DNA of 21,142 nucleotides from Cyclostephanos tholiformis. Its lineage: Eukaryota > Bacillariophyta > Thalassiosirophyceae > Thalassiosirales > Thalassiosiraceae. The stretch is from contig JALLPB010000178.1 of assembly GCA_036939975.1 (NCBI GenBank), positions 1 to 21,142 on the forward strand, written 5' to 3'. Each line of letters begins with the position of its first letter. Within the stretch, counting starts at the first letter, position 1. The notes below the pieces were generated by a model. That model had not been told where the DNA came from. It ran no database searches and was given only the letters and a program-made list of their open reading frames with translations. Below are positions 1 through 10,050 of the stretch, one piece after another. The position numbers and the translations under genes were made by a program.

Positions 1-903
1 GGCCAACCACACATTCGCCCAGGTATCTCTCCCAAGATTATAAGTAGATAATCTTCACCAGTACTCTAAGCTCACAATTATCACTCATCTTTAGTTTATT
101 GTTGCTTTACTCTCGTCTACCCGAGGTAACGCACATGGGGGGGTGACCTAAGGGTTCACAGCATGGCCATCCTAGCACCCAACCTACCATAACACCCCTA
201 CATCCCCATCCCCCTACAAAAAATATCCCCCAATTTTTACATCGTTGGTGGATTCAGGTCAATCTGCATCACCAATCATTCTTGTCTAGTGTGATGCATC
301 TGCCGCTTCTGGGTGGCAGTCGGCCGGTAGCCAGAACCAGACAAACCAAGATTGTTTTGGGTGGTGGTCTGACCCCCCACCCTACCACTCAAAAAATCAC
401 CCCACAAAACCTCACACAACCACCTCCGATTCTAGCATTGTAAGCCATTTTAGACAAAGCCCTGCCACCCATTGCACACATATGGTGTGGCATGGCCACC
501 AATGTGGGGGGGGTGGCCATATGATGACAATGATGGGACAATTGGGGTGAGTTCAGTCAGTGGCCGGTGATCCCCCAAATCTAACAAATTGCCCTCCCCC
601 CTTCCAAAAGAGTGCTGGCTTGCCGGCAAACTCAAACAAAGCCACAACACTCATTGCAAGGGGAGGGTGTGCCACGTCTACTGGTGTTGAGGGTTGGCAT
701 CTGATGATGGGATGGGGATGAATGAAGGAGCACCTGGTGGGGTATTGACTACCCAAAAAACTGACTTGTCAGTTGAAAAAAGGCGTGGCAATCAACCCAC
801 CAAAAGGACACAGGTTTTGGCAAGAAACGGAAGAGAACCTGTGGAAGTCCTTTTGGCAGGAGCATTTGATGGCAAGTGGTTTCGTATGAAACTAAGTTTC
901 TAC
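1..903. other. Non-coding, repeat-derived left edge
   Basis: I see no gene here. The first about 140 bases include a TATA-like stretch (near 40-52) and end in a CA dinucleotide near 134, followed by a run of G. This could be the end of an LTR, but no primer-binding site is recognisable. Positions about 453-540 and 634-720 look like a diverged direct duplication: both start with an acaaagcc block followed by cattgca and later tgatgatggg or a close variant. Short open frames on both strands show no family signature. Confidence 0.4.
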
Positions 904-907
904 GTAT

Positions 908-1075
908 GTAATTGTCGGAATTCCGGAATCAAAAATGGAATTTTGATTTTTCACTAGGAACAGCTTTTAGGTTTTCCAATTTTTTTCCACAAAAAAATTC
1001 AGAATTCCGAGATCAGAAGTGGAATTCTGAATTCCGCCCCTCCCAGAAATCGGAATCTAATTGGAATTTCCAACC
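908..1075. repeat. Cluster of GGAATTC-type short palindromic repeats
   Basis: The motif GGAATTCC or GAATTC recurs in direct and inverted form (around 918-930, 1000-1008, 1021-1037, with degenerate copies to 1070), separated by A/T tracts. This gives the segment foldback potential. It may be a degenerate minisatellite or a transposon end; the family is unknown. The overlapping short plus-strand frames just read through the repeat. Confidence 0.45.
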
Positions 1076-4000
1076 AAGAAATATCCTAGTTGGGCGCATA
1101 ATTGTGGGAATAGATGCTGTATTTCAGATACTAGGATATTTGGGATACTACTGTAGACATTGGGGTTCAAGAACCTCGACTGTGTTGACATGTAATAATA
1201 CCAAACTAGATCACAATAGAAAATGGTACAAGTGATATGAACTCAAAAAAACTTACAATTAGCTCTAGTACAATTCCTACATAGGAAGAGTACTATTCTT
1301 TGCTATCTAGTATCCCAACCATCCAAAAAAGAACATTCCCATGGTGGAACCAAGTGCTGGGTCCAACCGCATGTCAATGGCAAATTAGAAAAAAAACCTT
1401 GCAGTAGCACCTTCAAGATAGGTTGGATGAGGGCATCATCAAAGGTTTTTATTTTTTTTATAAATTGGCGAAGAAAAAATAAATTAGTCAACTCATCCAA
1501 TTTATTTAATTTTTTAATATGCCTCAACCTGAATGCCCCAAAATCAATTGAATCCCTCTCCCCTTACATCTCCTTCTGGTCATGCATCCTGACCCATCCC
1601 CCCCAGTGAATTCCGCTTGTTTTTGGTTGGTTGTTGCATTTTTATATGTCGTTTGGTGGCCATCTGGTAACCACGGTGGACATCTCCATTGACTGTGAAA
1701 ATTTGTTTCAAAATGAATTGAAAAAAAGAGAACACCACTGACCCCCCCTTGCATAAAAAAACAAACCATGTTTACCCAATATGGCCCATGGTGTGGCAAG
1801 CAAGCAAATTGCCTTGGTATGGATGCTAGAGGGTCGTGGGCAACGGCAGAGGCCAGTGTTGGATGACTCTGGCATCCTACCAATTTTTTGTTGTATGTTG
1901 TGGAAGTTGTGGAATTTTTATATTCATACAGTTCCTATGCACAAAGATGTGGGATTTTTGGGTAATTTTTCCCACCGGGGAGCAAACAATTCCACCAAAA
2001 AATACCCTGACTGAAGTAGGGTAATTGTGTCTACATCAAATTCCATCAAAAAATGATGATTTTCAACTTTGAGAAGCCACACCTTTGCATCCAAAGCAAA
2101 TTTAGGGATGATCAAATAAGATTTGAAATTATTAGCTTCTTGCACATCAAATTGTACTTGGTCATTTTTGCGTTGATTTTGTTGGCAAGGAATTCAATTG
2201 AAAAGCAAGTTGCCAAATCATTGAAAAACAATGATTTTGCAACCCCTCAAAAGCATACTAGTTTTTTTCTGAAGGAACTCACCAAGCCCAATTCCTTTTG
2301 ATTAAAAATAAATCATGGGAATAAAACACAAGAAATCCCAATTGTCTTGGACAAAATTCTATTTGGCAGGAGGTGGAAATACCCTCCAATCATCATTTTT
2401 TGATGATGGACCATTTTTTGTAACATTTTGTTAGCAATGACCAAATGATAGTACCATAGTGAAGTTTGGGAGAAAAATGGAAATCCCACAATTGTTGGAT
2501 TCTGTACATAACACCAGGGTTTAAGAACCAGACATTAATCTATCTAATTTAGTCAGAAAATTAAAACAGAAAAGAATTCTATTGTGGTGCAATGCGGTCA
2601 TTTTCAGAAACCTCCGCTACAACCATTGAATTCATTCGACCTATGAAACTTACCACAACAAAAAATGAAACACTCAGGGATTGGTGGGAAAAAATGTTTA
2701 AAGATTTTGCTGTCACACCAGCTCACATTAGCTGGTTCTTAAACCCTCAAATCTACATTATTTGTAACAGATTGACTACCATGGAATGCTCTGTTTAAAA
2801 GTAATCAAAGACAACAGAAAATCTTGTACATAGGAAGCCAAAGGTGCTATATAAATAGACAAATAGTTCCTACTTATTTTATTATTGATCCCGTGTAAGT
2901 GCGGCAGGCCACTTGGTGTCATGGGTTTTTCAAAAAAAAATCAGCCACTTTACTCATGCTTTGACTTGCGCACAGGCATTGAGTGCATTTTTTTCATACT
3001 AGTTAGACACTAACAAAAGAGGCATATTTATGTATTGTGCATCATAAGCTAATATTAGTTTGGTACTCTTGATTACTATGATGCACTCGTGTGAATAGTA
3101 GCTATGTGCAAGCATGATTTGCCAAGTGAGATTATCTTTTCTGCTTATTCCTTAACCTCTAAGGCACAAGGCACAGGTGCAAAACAAGTTCAATCATTTT
3201 TCAGTTCCTTAATAATTGTATATTATGAAATGATGAATAAGAATAAATAAAAATAGCAGTGTAATGCACAGGGCATTGTGCTGCACTTGTTCAATGAGGA
3301 AAGTCCCCCCTTCTCATTTCCTTCTTCTCATTTCCCTCCCTCTGAATCAGTTTACAAATCACTGGTCTTGTTGGTGGCATCTTCCCCAGTCTCTCTTTCC
3401 ATGGTGTTGGTTGTTTTGTACATTTTATTCTACTCTATTCACAAAGTGCTCCTTATCATGCCTCCACATCATTTTTACCTTCTCCTTATTCTCTCTTATT
3501 GTTTGCAACTCTTTCCCTTCATGTTCTTGACCCCCCTACTCAGAAGAAAATCTGACTATTTGATCATCAGCTGTTGCCAAATCTTCTCTTCGTCTTTCAC
3601 ATCTCATTTATTGCTAATGGCTGGGGATGTAATGTGGCTGATTGTTGAATCAATTTTTCTCGATTGTTTGTTCACACTTTCTTTCTCTTGGATTAGCATT
3701 GGTGTGAAGTTTATTTTCAGAAGCCAAAAACTGACTTCCTTTGCCCTCATTACTCACTTTGTTACATTTAGTCACTGATTGTTTTGCTGGGCATCAGGTG
3801 GGAGAGCTCTGTCCAGTCATTTCTAACTTTATGCTTAATCAGCAATAGCATTGAAAATTGGATGACAATCAAGTGCCAAGAGAGTCTGCAGTCAGAAGTT
3901 GGTGCAAGAAGGTCCTGATTCTGATCTGGCATATAATTCAATAGGTGGTGGCAAGTCTACTCCTGCAAGCTTAGGCTTGGAGTTTGGAGAACCCACCTGG

Positions 4001-4723
4001 GGAGTGGGCTCAGAGTGACAACAACTTGGTTATTAATTGTAAATGTAAACTGCCAGAATGTGTTGGGTGGATGTTGTTTGTTGTTTGTGGCTGTGGTCTG
4101 TCTGTGAGAGGGCTCAAAAATTATTTGATTCCAAAAAAATTGTCTAGAAGGAGTATTCTGGAATTTGATTACTTTAAAAAGTTTCAGGATTTTGATTCTA
4201 TAAACTCCCTGGCACCTGCAAAAGTGTCACAAAATGAGATTTGGTGGGAAGAATTTTTTGCTCTAGCTATTCCTGCCAGAAATGTTTTAAACCTATTCCC
4301 GCCAAAAGTAGCTTGCAAAATGGAAATGGTGGGACTTTTTTTGAAAAGGTGGATAAATGGCAGATCCCTACTTGATGCACTGGGGCACACAACACCTTCA
4401 AAGAGCCTGCTGGGTGCATGTGGCATATTCTAAACTAGATTCCACATTAAAAAGCTACCTTGAGGAGACACCCCACATGAACTCATACAACCCCTACACA
4501 ACTCCATTTCCACTACCATCTTCTTCCCCTTCTACTATCCTCCTCTGAGCCCATCATGAAGATTGTCAGCATTCCAGGAGGATTTGCCTCCACTCACCAT
4601 AGTGAGAAGTATGAGTTTGGGTTCTCAGGAAATTGGACTTGGTTCACCAATCATCAATGCAGAGAATATTATCATCATTTCTGTTGTTGAGAAGTTGAAG
4701 CAGGAGGGTTTCTCTTTTTTTCA
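1076..4723. other. Long AT-rich CpG-poor stretch without recognisable genes
   Basis: No conserved domain, tRNA or intact gene is visible on either strand. Several open frames of 60-166 codons exist, including a hydrophobic pyrimidine-rich one at 3278-3778, but none has family-like motifs. One small perfect hairpin (7-bp arms, T5 loop) lies at 2389-2407. CpG is extremely rare: only four in the 780 bases from 2041 to 2820 by hand count. The simplest reading is old, decayed repeat DNA. Confidence 0.5.
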
Positions 4724-4866
4724 GCAGCTGCAATAGTCAAAGTTGACCTTACCATGATTTGCATGTGGTCAAGGAATACCAAGGAACTCCAGGGCAATCA
4801 TCAGAGAGCATTCAAAATGGCCGCTCATGCAGGTCCTATGAGTGTGCTTGCTGAAATGAACAAGAT

Positions 4867-5509
4867 CTGTACCAGCTAATATTGAATAATGGTAAATTTG
4901 AAGTTACATACAAAGCTCTTCCGTATATTTGAATTTAAGGGTTAAACGTGCATATAATTTTGATTTTACGGGTTATTTGGTCATTTTGTGAAGCTTTTTT
5001 GAAGGGCAAATTTGATGTAACATAGTTATATCAGCCCGTAAATTTGAATTTAATTCATCTAATATCAAAGTTATGGCATTTCCATATTTGATATTACAAG
5101 GCAAAACAGCCCGTATTATTGAATATGGTAATAAAATATGACGTAAATTGCCAACATATCGCTATACTCGAAAACCCAGATAAGCCCTAATATGGAATAC
5201 GGTGATATGTCAGCATTATATGGAAAAAATATTGCTATATTTGATATTAGATGGTTGACACAGCCCATAAATTTGAATAGATGGCTCATAAATTTGAATT
5301 TATGGGTTCTCTTTGACAACCATAAAATTTTTACCGGTCCGCTGTTGCAGGGGGCCTATATTCAATATTAGGGTACAAAATGACCATGTATATTCAAATA
5401 TACATATGCATATTCAAATATACTTATGTATATTCAAATTTACTGATATTCAATATTTTACTGGCAGGTAGTTTTGAATATGCCATATATTTGAATTTAG
5501 CTGCAACAG
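4867..5509. mobile_element. MITE-like inverted-repeat element inserted in the transposase relic
   Basis: The ends are imperfect terminal inverted repeats of about 40 bp. The left arm, 4867-4906, begins CTGTACCAGCTAATATTGAA. The reverse complement of 5469-5509 begins CTGTTGCAGCTAAATTCAAA, and both continue to a shared ATGG near base 23. The word AGATCT occurs at both junctions (4864-4869 and 5508-5513). The target duplication is therefore either AGATCT or, with CTGT...ACAG as termini, the dinucleotide AT. The interior is very AT-rich with many TTTGAAT/ATTCAAA words and codes for nothing recognisable. It lies between transposase fragments that would otherwise be contiguous. Superfamily not assigned. 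Confidence 0.7.
5386..5445. repeat. Three-copy 20-bp tandem repeat inside the MITE-like element
   Basis: Three consecutive 20-base units start ATGTATATTCAAATATACAT, ATGCATATTCAAATATACTT and ATGTATATTCAAATTTACTG (5386, 5406, 5426). They differ at a few positions. The core ATTCAAAT also recurs elsewhere in the element in both orientations, so the tandem block probably grew from it. Confidence 0.7.
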
Positions 5510-5971
5510 ATCTACTCAATTTCATTGGATGTAGCATCAGAAGGGTTTTGAGATAAACTGCTTCATCCTACTGAAGGTGGCTCGCAAGTTGAAGCCCAAA
5601 GTTCTTGAACATTGTGAGGAGGGCACCAAGATTTGCCTCTCCTGCTTCCTGGCAAAGAACAAGCTAACTCACTGTATTGTCACCCACTAATCACAGCATG
5701 ACCCTCAAGAAGTAGAATCCAAGGCACTTGACTTCCTCGAGTACATCCGCCCCCACCTCAAAGAAGCACATTGGTTCCCCACCTACATCATGGATCAGAT
5801 GCCTGTCTACCATGCAATGTGTAGCATGCAAGTAATAACATTGTCAGGGCACACACCATCAATACTATGCATATCCTGCAGGCTGCAGGATCAGCTGATA
5901 GCAAGCATGTCATTGTTGCAGCCTGCATCACTGCTTCTGGGTGCAGCTCCAGTCAATTGTAGTGTTTAAAG

Positions 5972-6049
5972 GTGAGTTGCACAATGTCCTCTGCATTATA
6001 TAATACAATACTCATGTGGTGTTGTTCTGTCCTCTTTCTCAAACCACAG
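5972..6049 (+). other. Spliceosomal intron retained in the transposase relic
   Basis: A 78-bp GT-AG intron. The donor AAAG|GTGAGT and the acceptor, a pyrimidine-rich tract ending ACCACAG|GC, match consensus. Removing it joins VVFK to GKQDGMIARHEL, the order expected in pogo-type transposases, so it is part of the original gene and not later damage. Its length matches the YchJ-gene introns in this window (75 and 87 bp). Confidence 0.75.
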
Positions 6050-6507
6050 GCAAGCAAGATGGAATGATTGCAAGGCATGAGCTTCCAACATTCCATGCTG
6101 ACCTTGTTTACCTGTGCCAGGAAAAGTCCTGTTTTGATGAAGATGTAATATTGGAGTGAGTCAAGTTGTGCAAACATCCTTGCGGCAGGATTGTTCAGAT
6201 TCTTCTCCTTGACAATTTTAGTACTGTGCACAAGACATGGCTGGTTGTTGACATGATCCAAGCACTTGGGGTACAAGTTGAACTCATCCCTCCCAGCTTT
6301 ACTGCAATGGTGCAACTGGTTGACATGGGGTGCAACAAGCCCCTGAAGTCAAGGTTTTGCAGTAAATATCATGAATGGATGATGGAGCAAGATCCCAACC
6401 AGCTAATTTCCTGCCCTGCTTGTTGCCTAGTTGCAATGTGGATCATTGTAGCTGAGTGGGCTATCACAGTTGAGATGGTGCACAATGCATGGAAATATCC
6501 ATTTTTT

Positions 6508-6664
6508 CATGTCAATCATGATACTTATGACAAGCTTTTTTGACGATATCAAAATCATTGTTGTATGAATGATAGTGTCATCTTAGTAATTGTATCAATT
6601 GTTTGATGTCAATCAAGATTCTATTGTCAAGCTTGTTTCAATGATATCAAAATTGTTGTTATAT
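6508..6664. repeat. Diverged direct duplication, 97-bp offset, at the transposase 3' end
   Basis: About 56 bases from 6511 (gtcaatcatgatacttatga...) recur from 6608 (gtcaatcaagattctattgt...). Shared blocks include caagctt, atatcaaaat and ttgttgta/ttgttata. The first copy covers the last codons and stop of the transposase relic; the second lies just downstream. I see nothing else between 6544 and 6851. Confidence 0.6.
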
Positions 6665-6851
6665 AATTTTGATATTGTCATCAGCGACATCATTGTTTTT
6701 TATCAACCTTGTTGGAGGATAAGGATGAGTTTGCTTTGATGATATTGTCAATGTTGTTGAGGACAAGGACAAGGAGCTCATTGTAATCTGTCATATGATC
6801 TAGTAAGGTTGTTAAATGTTAATTGATCACAATACAATATGATTATTAAAC

Positions 6852-8123
6852 ATGGCATTATTTAATGGAAAAACTTTTTATTAACACCCAATTTGTGAGA
6901 ATTTTTATCCATGGGCCACACTCTTTTTCTAGTCATCAAATAGCCTCAAGATTGATTTTTTTTGTAATTTTCCAGCATCACCCTTTTATATGATTCACTT
7001 GCATCACAATTCAAAATTTATGATGTTAAATATCATTAATTACAATTTGTAAATCTGTTAGCCTCACTAAATGAAACTTTAATGTCTGTTAGCATCACCA
7101 AATCTCTTTCTGAAAATGGCTATTCAATAGTCTCACCAATTACCATGATACTGGTTGGGTCAGTTGCATGCCTTTGGGCTGTTGTTGCACCTTCTCACTC
7201 CTCTTCCACAGATGACCCTCAATGTAGAAGGAATGATGTATTCATGCACCTCATCAATAGGTTTTTATAATCTCTCAGCTGCACCAAAGTAGGTTGTACC
7301 ATCCATTTGCCTCACTAATTATTTTCTTCTATTGCTCATCCCTGTAGTCATCCTTCTCCTTCTCATCTGCCAGGTAGAATCTCACCAAGTGATGTTGACA
7401 TCAACAACCTGGGCAGATGCCAATTGCAATTGGTATCACAGGCTGGTTAGCTTCCTTGCACAGCAACAGTTCCCCTGACTTTGGATCTTGCACCTTGTAT
7501 GCTGTGATTCTGCGATCAAGAATAATATCGATAATATCAAACTTTTTTGTCCCTCCCCCTATATTGCTGTTGTTTGTGGCATACTTTGTTGCAATCATTG
7601 TGGGAGCAAAAGTTGCATAGGGTTGAATGGCAATCAGATCGACTAGGGTTGTGGTATCAATGGCTGCATCTATTGCGGATCCATTGATGGTGATGTTGGA
7701 CAACAATGACAAAGACAAGTTGAGATAAAGGGGGGGGGGGTTATTAGGTGAAAAAAGCAAAGCATTTGATATTTGGTGAGTTAATAAATAGCAGTATTCC
7801 TAATTGGTGTGGTTGTTAATGAATATATTAAGAATTGGTGAGGTAGATAGCTTAGGCAATATTCAATATGTAAGGTTAATGGATAGTACAATTCTTGATG
7901 GAAGATAGCTGTCTTGGTATCATGATGGGCATCTTTGTCTGCCTCTCAAGATAGAGAAAAGTGGGGAAAATCAATAACTAATTTTTTTCGAGAGATTTGG
8001 TGATGCATTTAAATTTGACTTTTTAGTGAGGCTGGTATATGAGTAAAAAAAGAGTGTGGTCCATGGATAATTTTTTTGATTAATTGAGTGTTGTTAAAAT
8101 TTCACCCTTAATTAATTGGTCAT
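6852..8123. mobile_element. Second inverted-repeat transposable element (about 1.27 kb)
   Basis: Strong inverted arms: 6905-6936 matches the reverse complement of 8039-8070 at 29 of 32 positions (TTATCCATGG, CCACACTCTTTTT and TCAT are shared). The similarity extends outward through a ttaac block to about 6852 and 8123. It also extends inward with insertions: an agcctcactaaa...gcatcaccaaatctct block at about 7062-7113 pairs with the reverse complement of about 7985-8035. Related words (tcaccaat, gcctcac) are scattered between the arms as subterminal repeats. The exact ends and target duplication are uncertain; an attatt word flanks both sides. A minus-strand frame inside (7401-7760, 119 codons) is unrecognised. 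It is probably a non-autonomous DNA transposon or foldback element. Confidence 0.65.
7401..7760 (-). other. Unrecognised open frame inside the inverted-repeat element
   Basis: A 119-codon frame. The middle part (residues about 38-107) looks protein-like, with no low-complexity bias apart from a short GGG. The C-terminal side contains VQDPKSGELLLCKEANQPV. After its stop another frame continues with HHLVRFYLADEKEKDDYRDE, which suggests a frameshifted longer relic. I cannot assign a family. It could be a fragment of the element's own protein or a captured host fragment; it could also be chance. Confidence 0.25.
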
Positions 8124-8715
8124 ATTATTTTTAAAGCTCAAGACATTTGCAATGGCCAAGGATAAACCAGACAACATTGGCTTGTCCTGGGGACGTGGGG
8201 TGGCACTCAAAGGCAGCAGCAGACTAATTGACTTGTTGTGGCTGATTCATGTGTGCGCTGATGGTAGTTGGGGCAGCAAGGCCACCCTGATGCTTCCAGA
8301 TCATGAATCTGATTGGCTCAATGGCGCCACACCCAGAGCACAGACTGAGCTTGATGCAATTGTTTGTGTGCCAGTGCAGTTCATATATTTCCGGGTGACA
8401 GGGGGGAGAGCCTGGGGTCGACATCATCATCGCCTTGGTGTTGTTTTGAAACAATACATTTTAATTTTTGTTAGTGGGTTTTGTTCATATTAGGTTTTGC
8501 TAGGTGTATCTAACATGACTCAATGATATAAATATATAATTCCGGGTTGGTTGGGACTTAATAGATTATGATAATAGATCTTTAGCAACTACCACTAAAG
8601 TGTAAGATTTTTGAGTGATGGAGTCCATCACTTTGCTAAACTTGGTAGTAAATTCTACTTAAGGTTTCCTTAGGAAAGCCCAAAGAGAAGTTGGCCAAGA
8701 AAGTTGTTAAGTTCC
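8124..8715. other. AT-rich spacer without recognised genes
   Basis: A 125-codon plus-strand frame ends at 8493 but has no recognisable motif. A short perfect hairpin (7-bp arms, gtgatgg/ccatcac, 3-bp loop) lies near 8615-8631. Nothing else is supported. Confidence 0.35.
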
Positions 8716-9123
8716 TCACATGTATCCCAAAGGGCTAAATGCTGCATTAGCATACATACAGAAGTATTGTAGATTAATCGTTGTCAAAAAAATACAACCC
8801 TCCGTATTTATCATCACAACAGCTCTGTTTTCGGGCTTTTCCTCACCCTTATCAGAGCCCCCCTTCCTGACTGGATCATGAGAACTGTAGGAACCGCATC
8901 TTACATTACATACACCATGCATTTCACTCTTCAAATTGAGAAGACCCTTCCTCCAGTATGTGCTGCGGAGATTTTGCCCAATGAGCATCCTCTCCACAGC
9001 ACACAATTGGCAGGAGCAAGTTCCTGCTGTTGACATCAGTCCGATTGTATTGGATTTCCATAGTATATCCACTTTGATGTTTTTATGGCACCAAGTTACA
9101 ATGTCTGCTTTGGATGTGAACAC
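8716..9123 (-). pseudogene. Possible Penelope-like retroelement endonuclease (GIY-YIG) fragment
   Basis: The 135-codon frame contains a pattern I associate with the C-terminal endonuclease region of Penelope-like retroelements: hydrophobic/Trp segment VDILWKS (residues 18-24), then a C-x2-C knuckle followed by Glu and Ile (C38, C41, E44, I48), then LLNLKSEM (61-68) and a later Cys (72). The usual counterpart is C-x-L-C-x3-E-x2-I, LLNxRSE and a Cys/His pair. No reverse transcriptase domain is visible upstream on the same strand, and residues after about 80 lose similarity, so this would be a truncated relic. The assignment rests on remembered motif patterns only. Confidence 0.4.
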
Positions 9124-10050
9124 ACAAATTGCTTAAACAGCATTTTGAATTAACAGTGTATCCTAAGTTTAAATGATTGTCAAATTGGTTGGGGAACATT
9201 TCAACCCTTCACCAATTTTTTTGTCTGTCAAAAGTCAAAACTTCCTGCCAAAACTAGAACATTTCCTTTTAACTTTATCAGTTATCATTCTTATGTAAAA
9301 GAGAGGTTTGTATCTAGAGGTAGAGTATTGTAACTTACTCCACATCATCATCATGTCTCATAATCATTCAGCATGTCAATTATTGCTGCCCCCCTGAACC
9401 CCACTGCTCTGTGGAAAGAGGGAACTATAAAGAGCTAGTATGACAAGGACTATGGCAACATGGCTTGCAAAATATTCAAGTTTCACCCTAAGGACATGGG
9501 TTGGAGACTTTACTAGGTTTACCTACAACTAAGACTAGGTCAAATGGAAACCAAGGATCCATCACACTGTGATTGATGGAAGACTAGTGCAGATGATCAA
9601 AAACTATGGGTTGCATCATGCTCTGTCAAATAAAAATCATTGTTATATTGCACTACGACCTCCCAACAAAAGGAAGAGCTTAAAACTTAGATCCACAACA
9701 ACTTTTTCCAGAGGACAGGGAAAGGAAGGCAGACAATTTGTCCCATGTGTCAAATCATGAGCATGAAAACAAAAAGAAGAACTCACATCCAGCAGTAACT
9801 GCTCCCACAACAACCACTGGGGCTGCATTGTCTTGTGTTTCCATTGTGTCTCCTTCCTTGAGGAGGGCAGTTTTGACTGTACCAACTCACCCAAAGAGAG
9901 CATGGGTGCCCATTCTCCCAGCATTGAAGTTGGCAGTTTGTGCAATGCCATAGATTTCTTCTCTTCCAATGCGGTGAGAAGGCACTGTCACTGTACTCAG
10001 GTCCTTCATGAGAATGCACCAGCCGCCCAAACAGAAATCCTGGTGCTGAG
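9124..10050. other. Decayed region, no gene recognised
   Basis: Overlapping frames occur on both strands (for example 9643-9969 minus and 9833-10198 plus), none with a convincing motif. A plus-strand frame from 9373 reads through two TAG codons and contains MACKIFKFHPKDMGWRLY, which has protein-like composition, so a degraded coding fragment is possible. Its family is unknown. Confidence 0.3.

Larger units (their letters stand above)
4724..6543 (+). pseudogene. Decayed pogo/Tigger-type DDE transposase
   Basis: This is a relic of a DDE_1-superfamily (pogo/Tigger/jerky-like) transposase. From 4724 the frame gives an HTH-like segment (AAAIVKVDLTMICMWSRN) and then GPMSVLAEM. After an inserted element (4867-5509) the match resumes with DLLNFI and, in another frame, EINCFILLKVARKLKP. 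The catalytic core follows: IMDQMPVYHAM (Asp codon 5793), VRAHTIN, ITASG, VVFKGKQDG, then LLLDNFS (Asp codon 6211) and LVDMGCNKPLK (Asp codon 6322). The second and third Asp are 37 codons apart, close to pogo spacing. A consensus intron (5972-6049) splits the VVFKG codon. Damage seen: TAA at 5688, TGA at 6157, several frame changes and the insertion. The last 126 codons, 6166-6543, remain open. It is certainly non-functional as it stands. Confidence 0.82.

Noticed and set aside
3278..3778. 166-codon hydrophobic plus-strand frame that could pass for a membrane protein
   Set aside because: The strand is pyrimidine-rich, which by itself gives Leu/Phe/Ser-rich translation and few stops. There is no recognisable topology or motif, and it lies in decayed repeat DNA.
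3984..4433. 149-codon plus-strand frame upstream of the transposase relic
   Set aside because: No recognisable domain; it mixes Cys-rich and Phe-rich parts without pattern. It could be 5' transposon debris, but nothing supports calling a gene.
8116..8493. 125-codon plus-strand frame right of the second inverted-repeat element
   Set aside because: It begins inside or at the edge of the element, has no motif, and a competing minus-strand frame covers the same bases.
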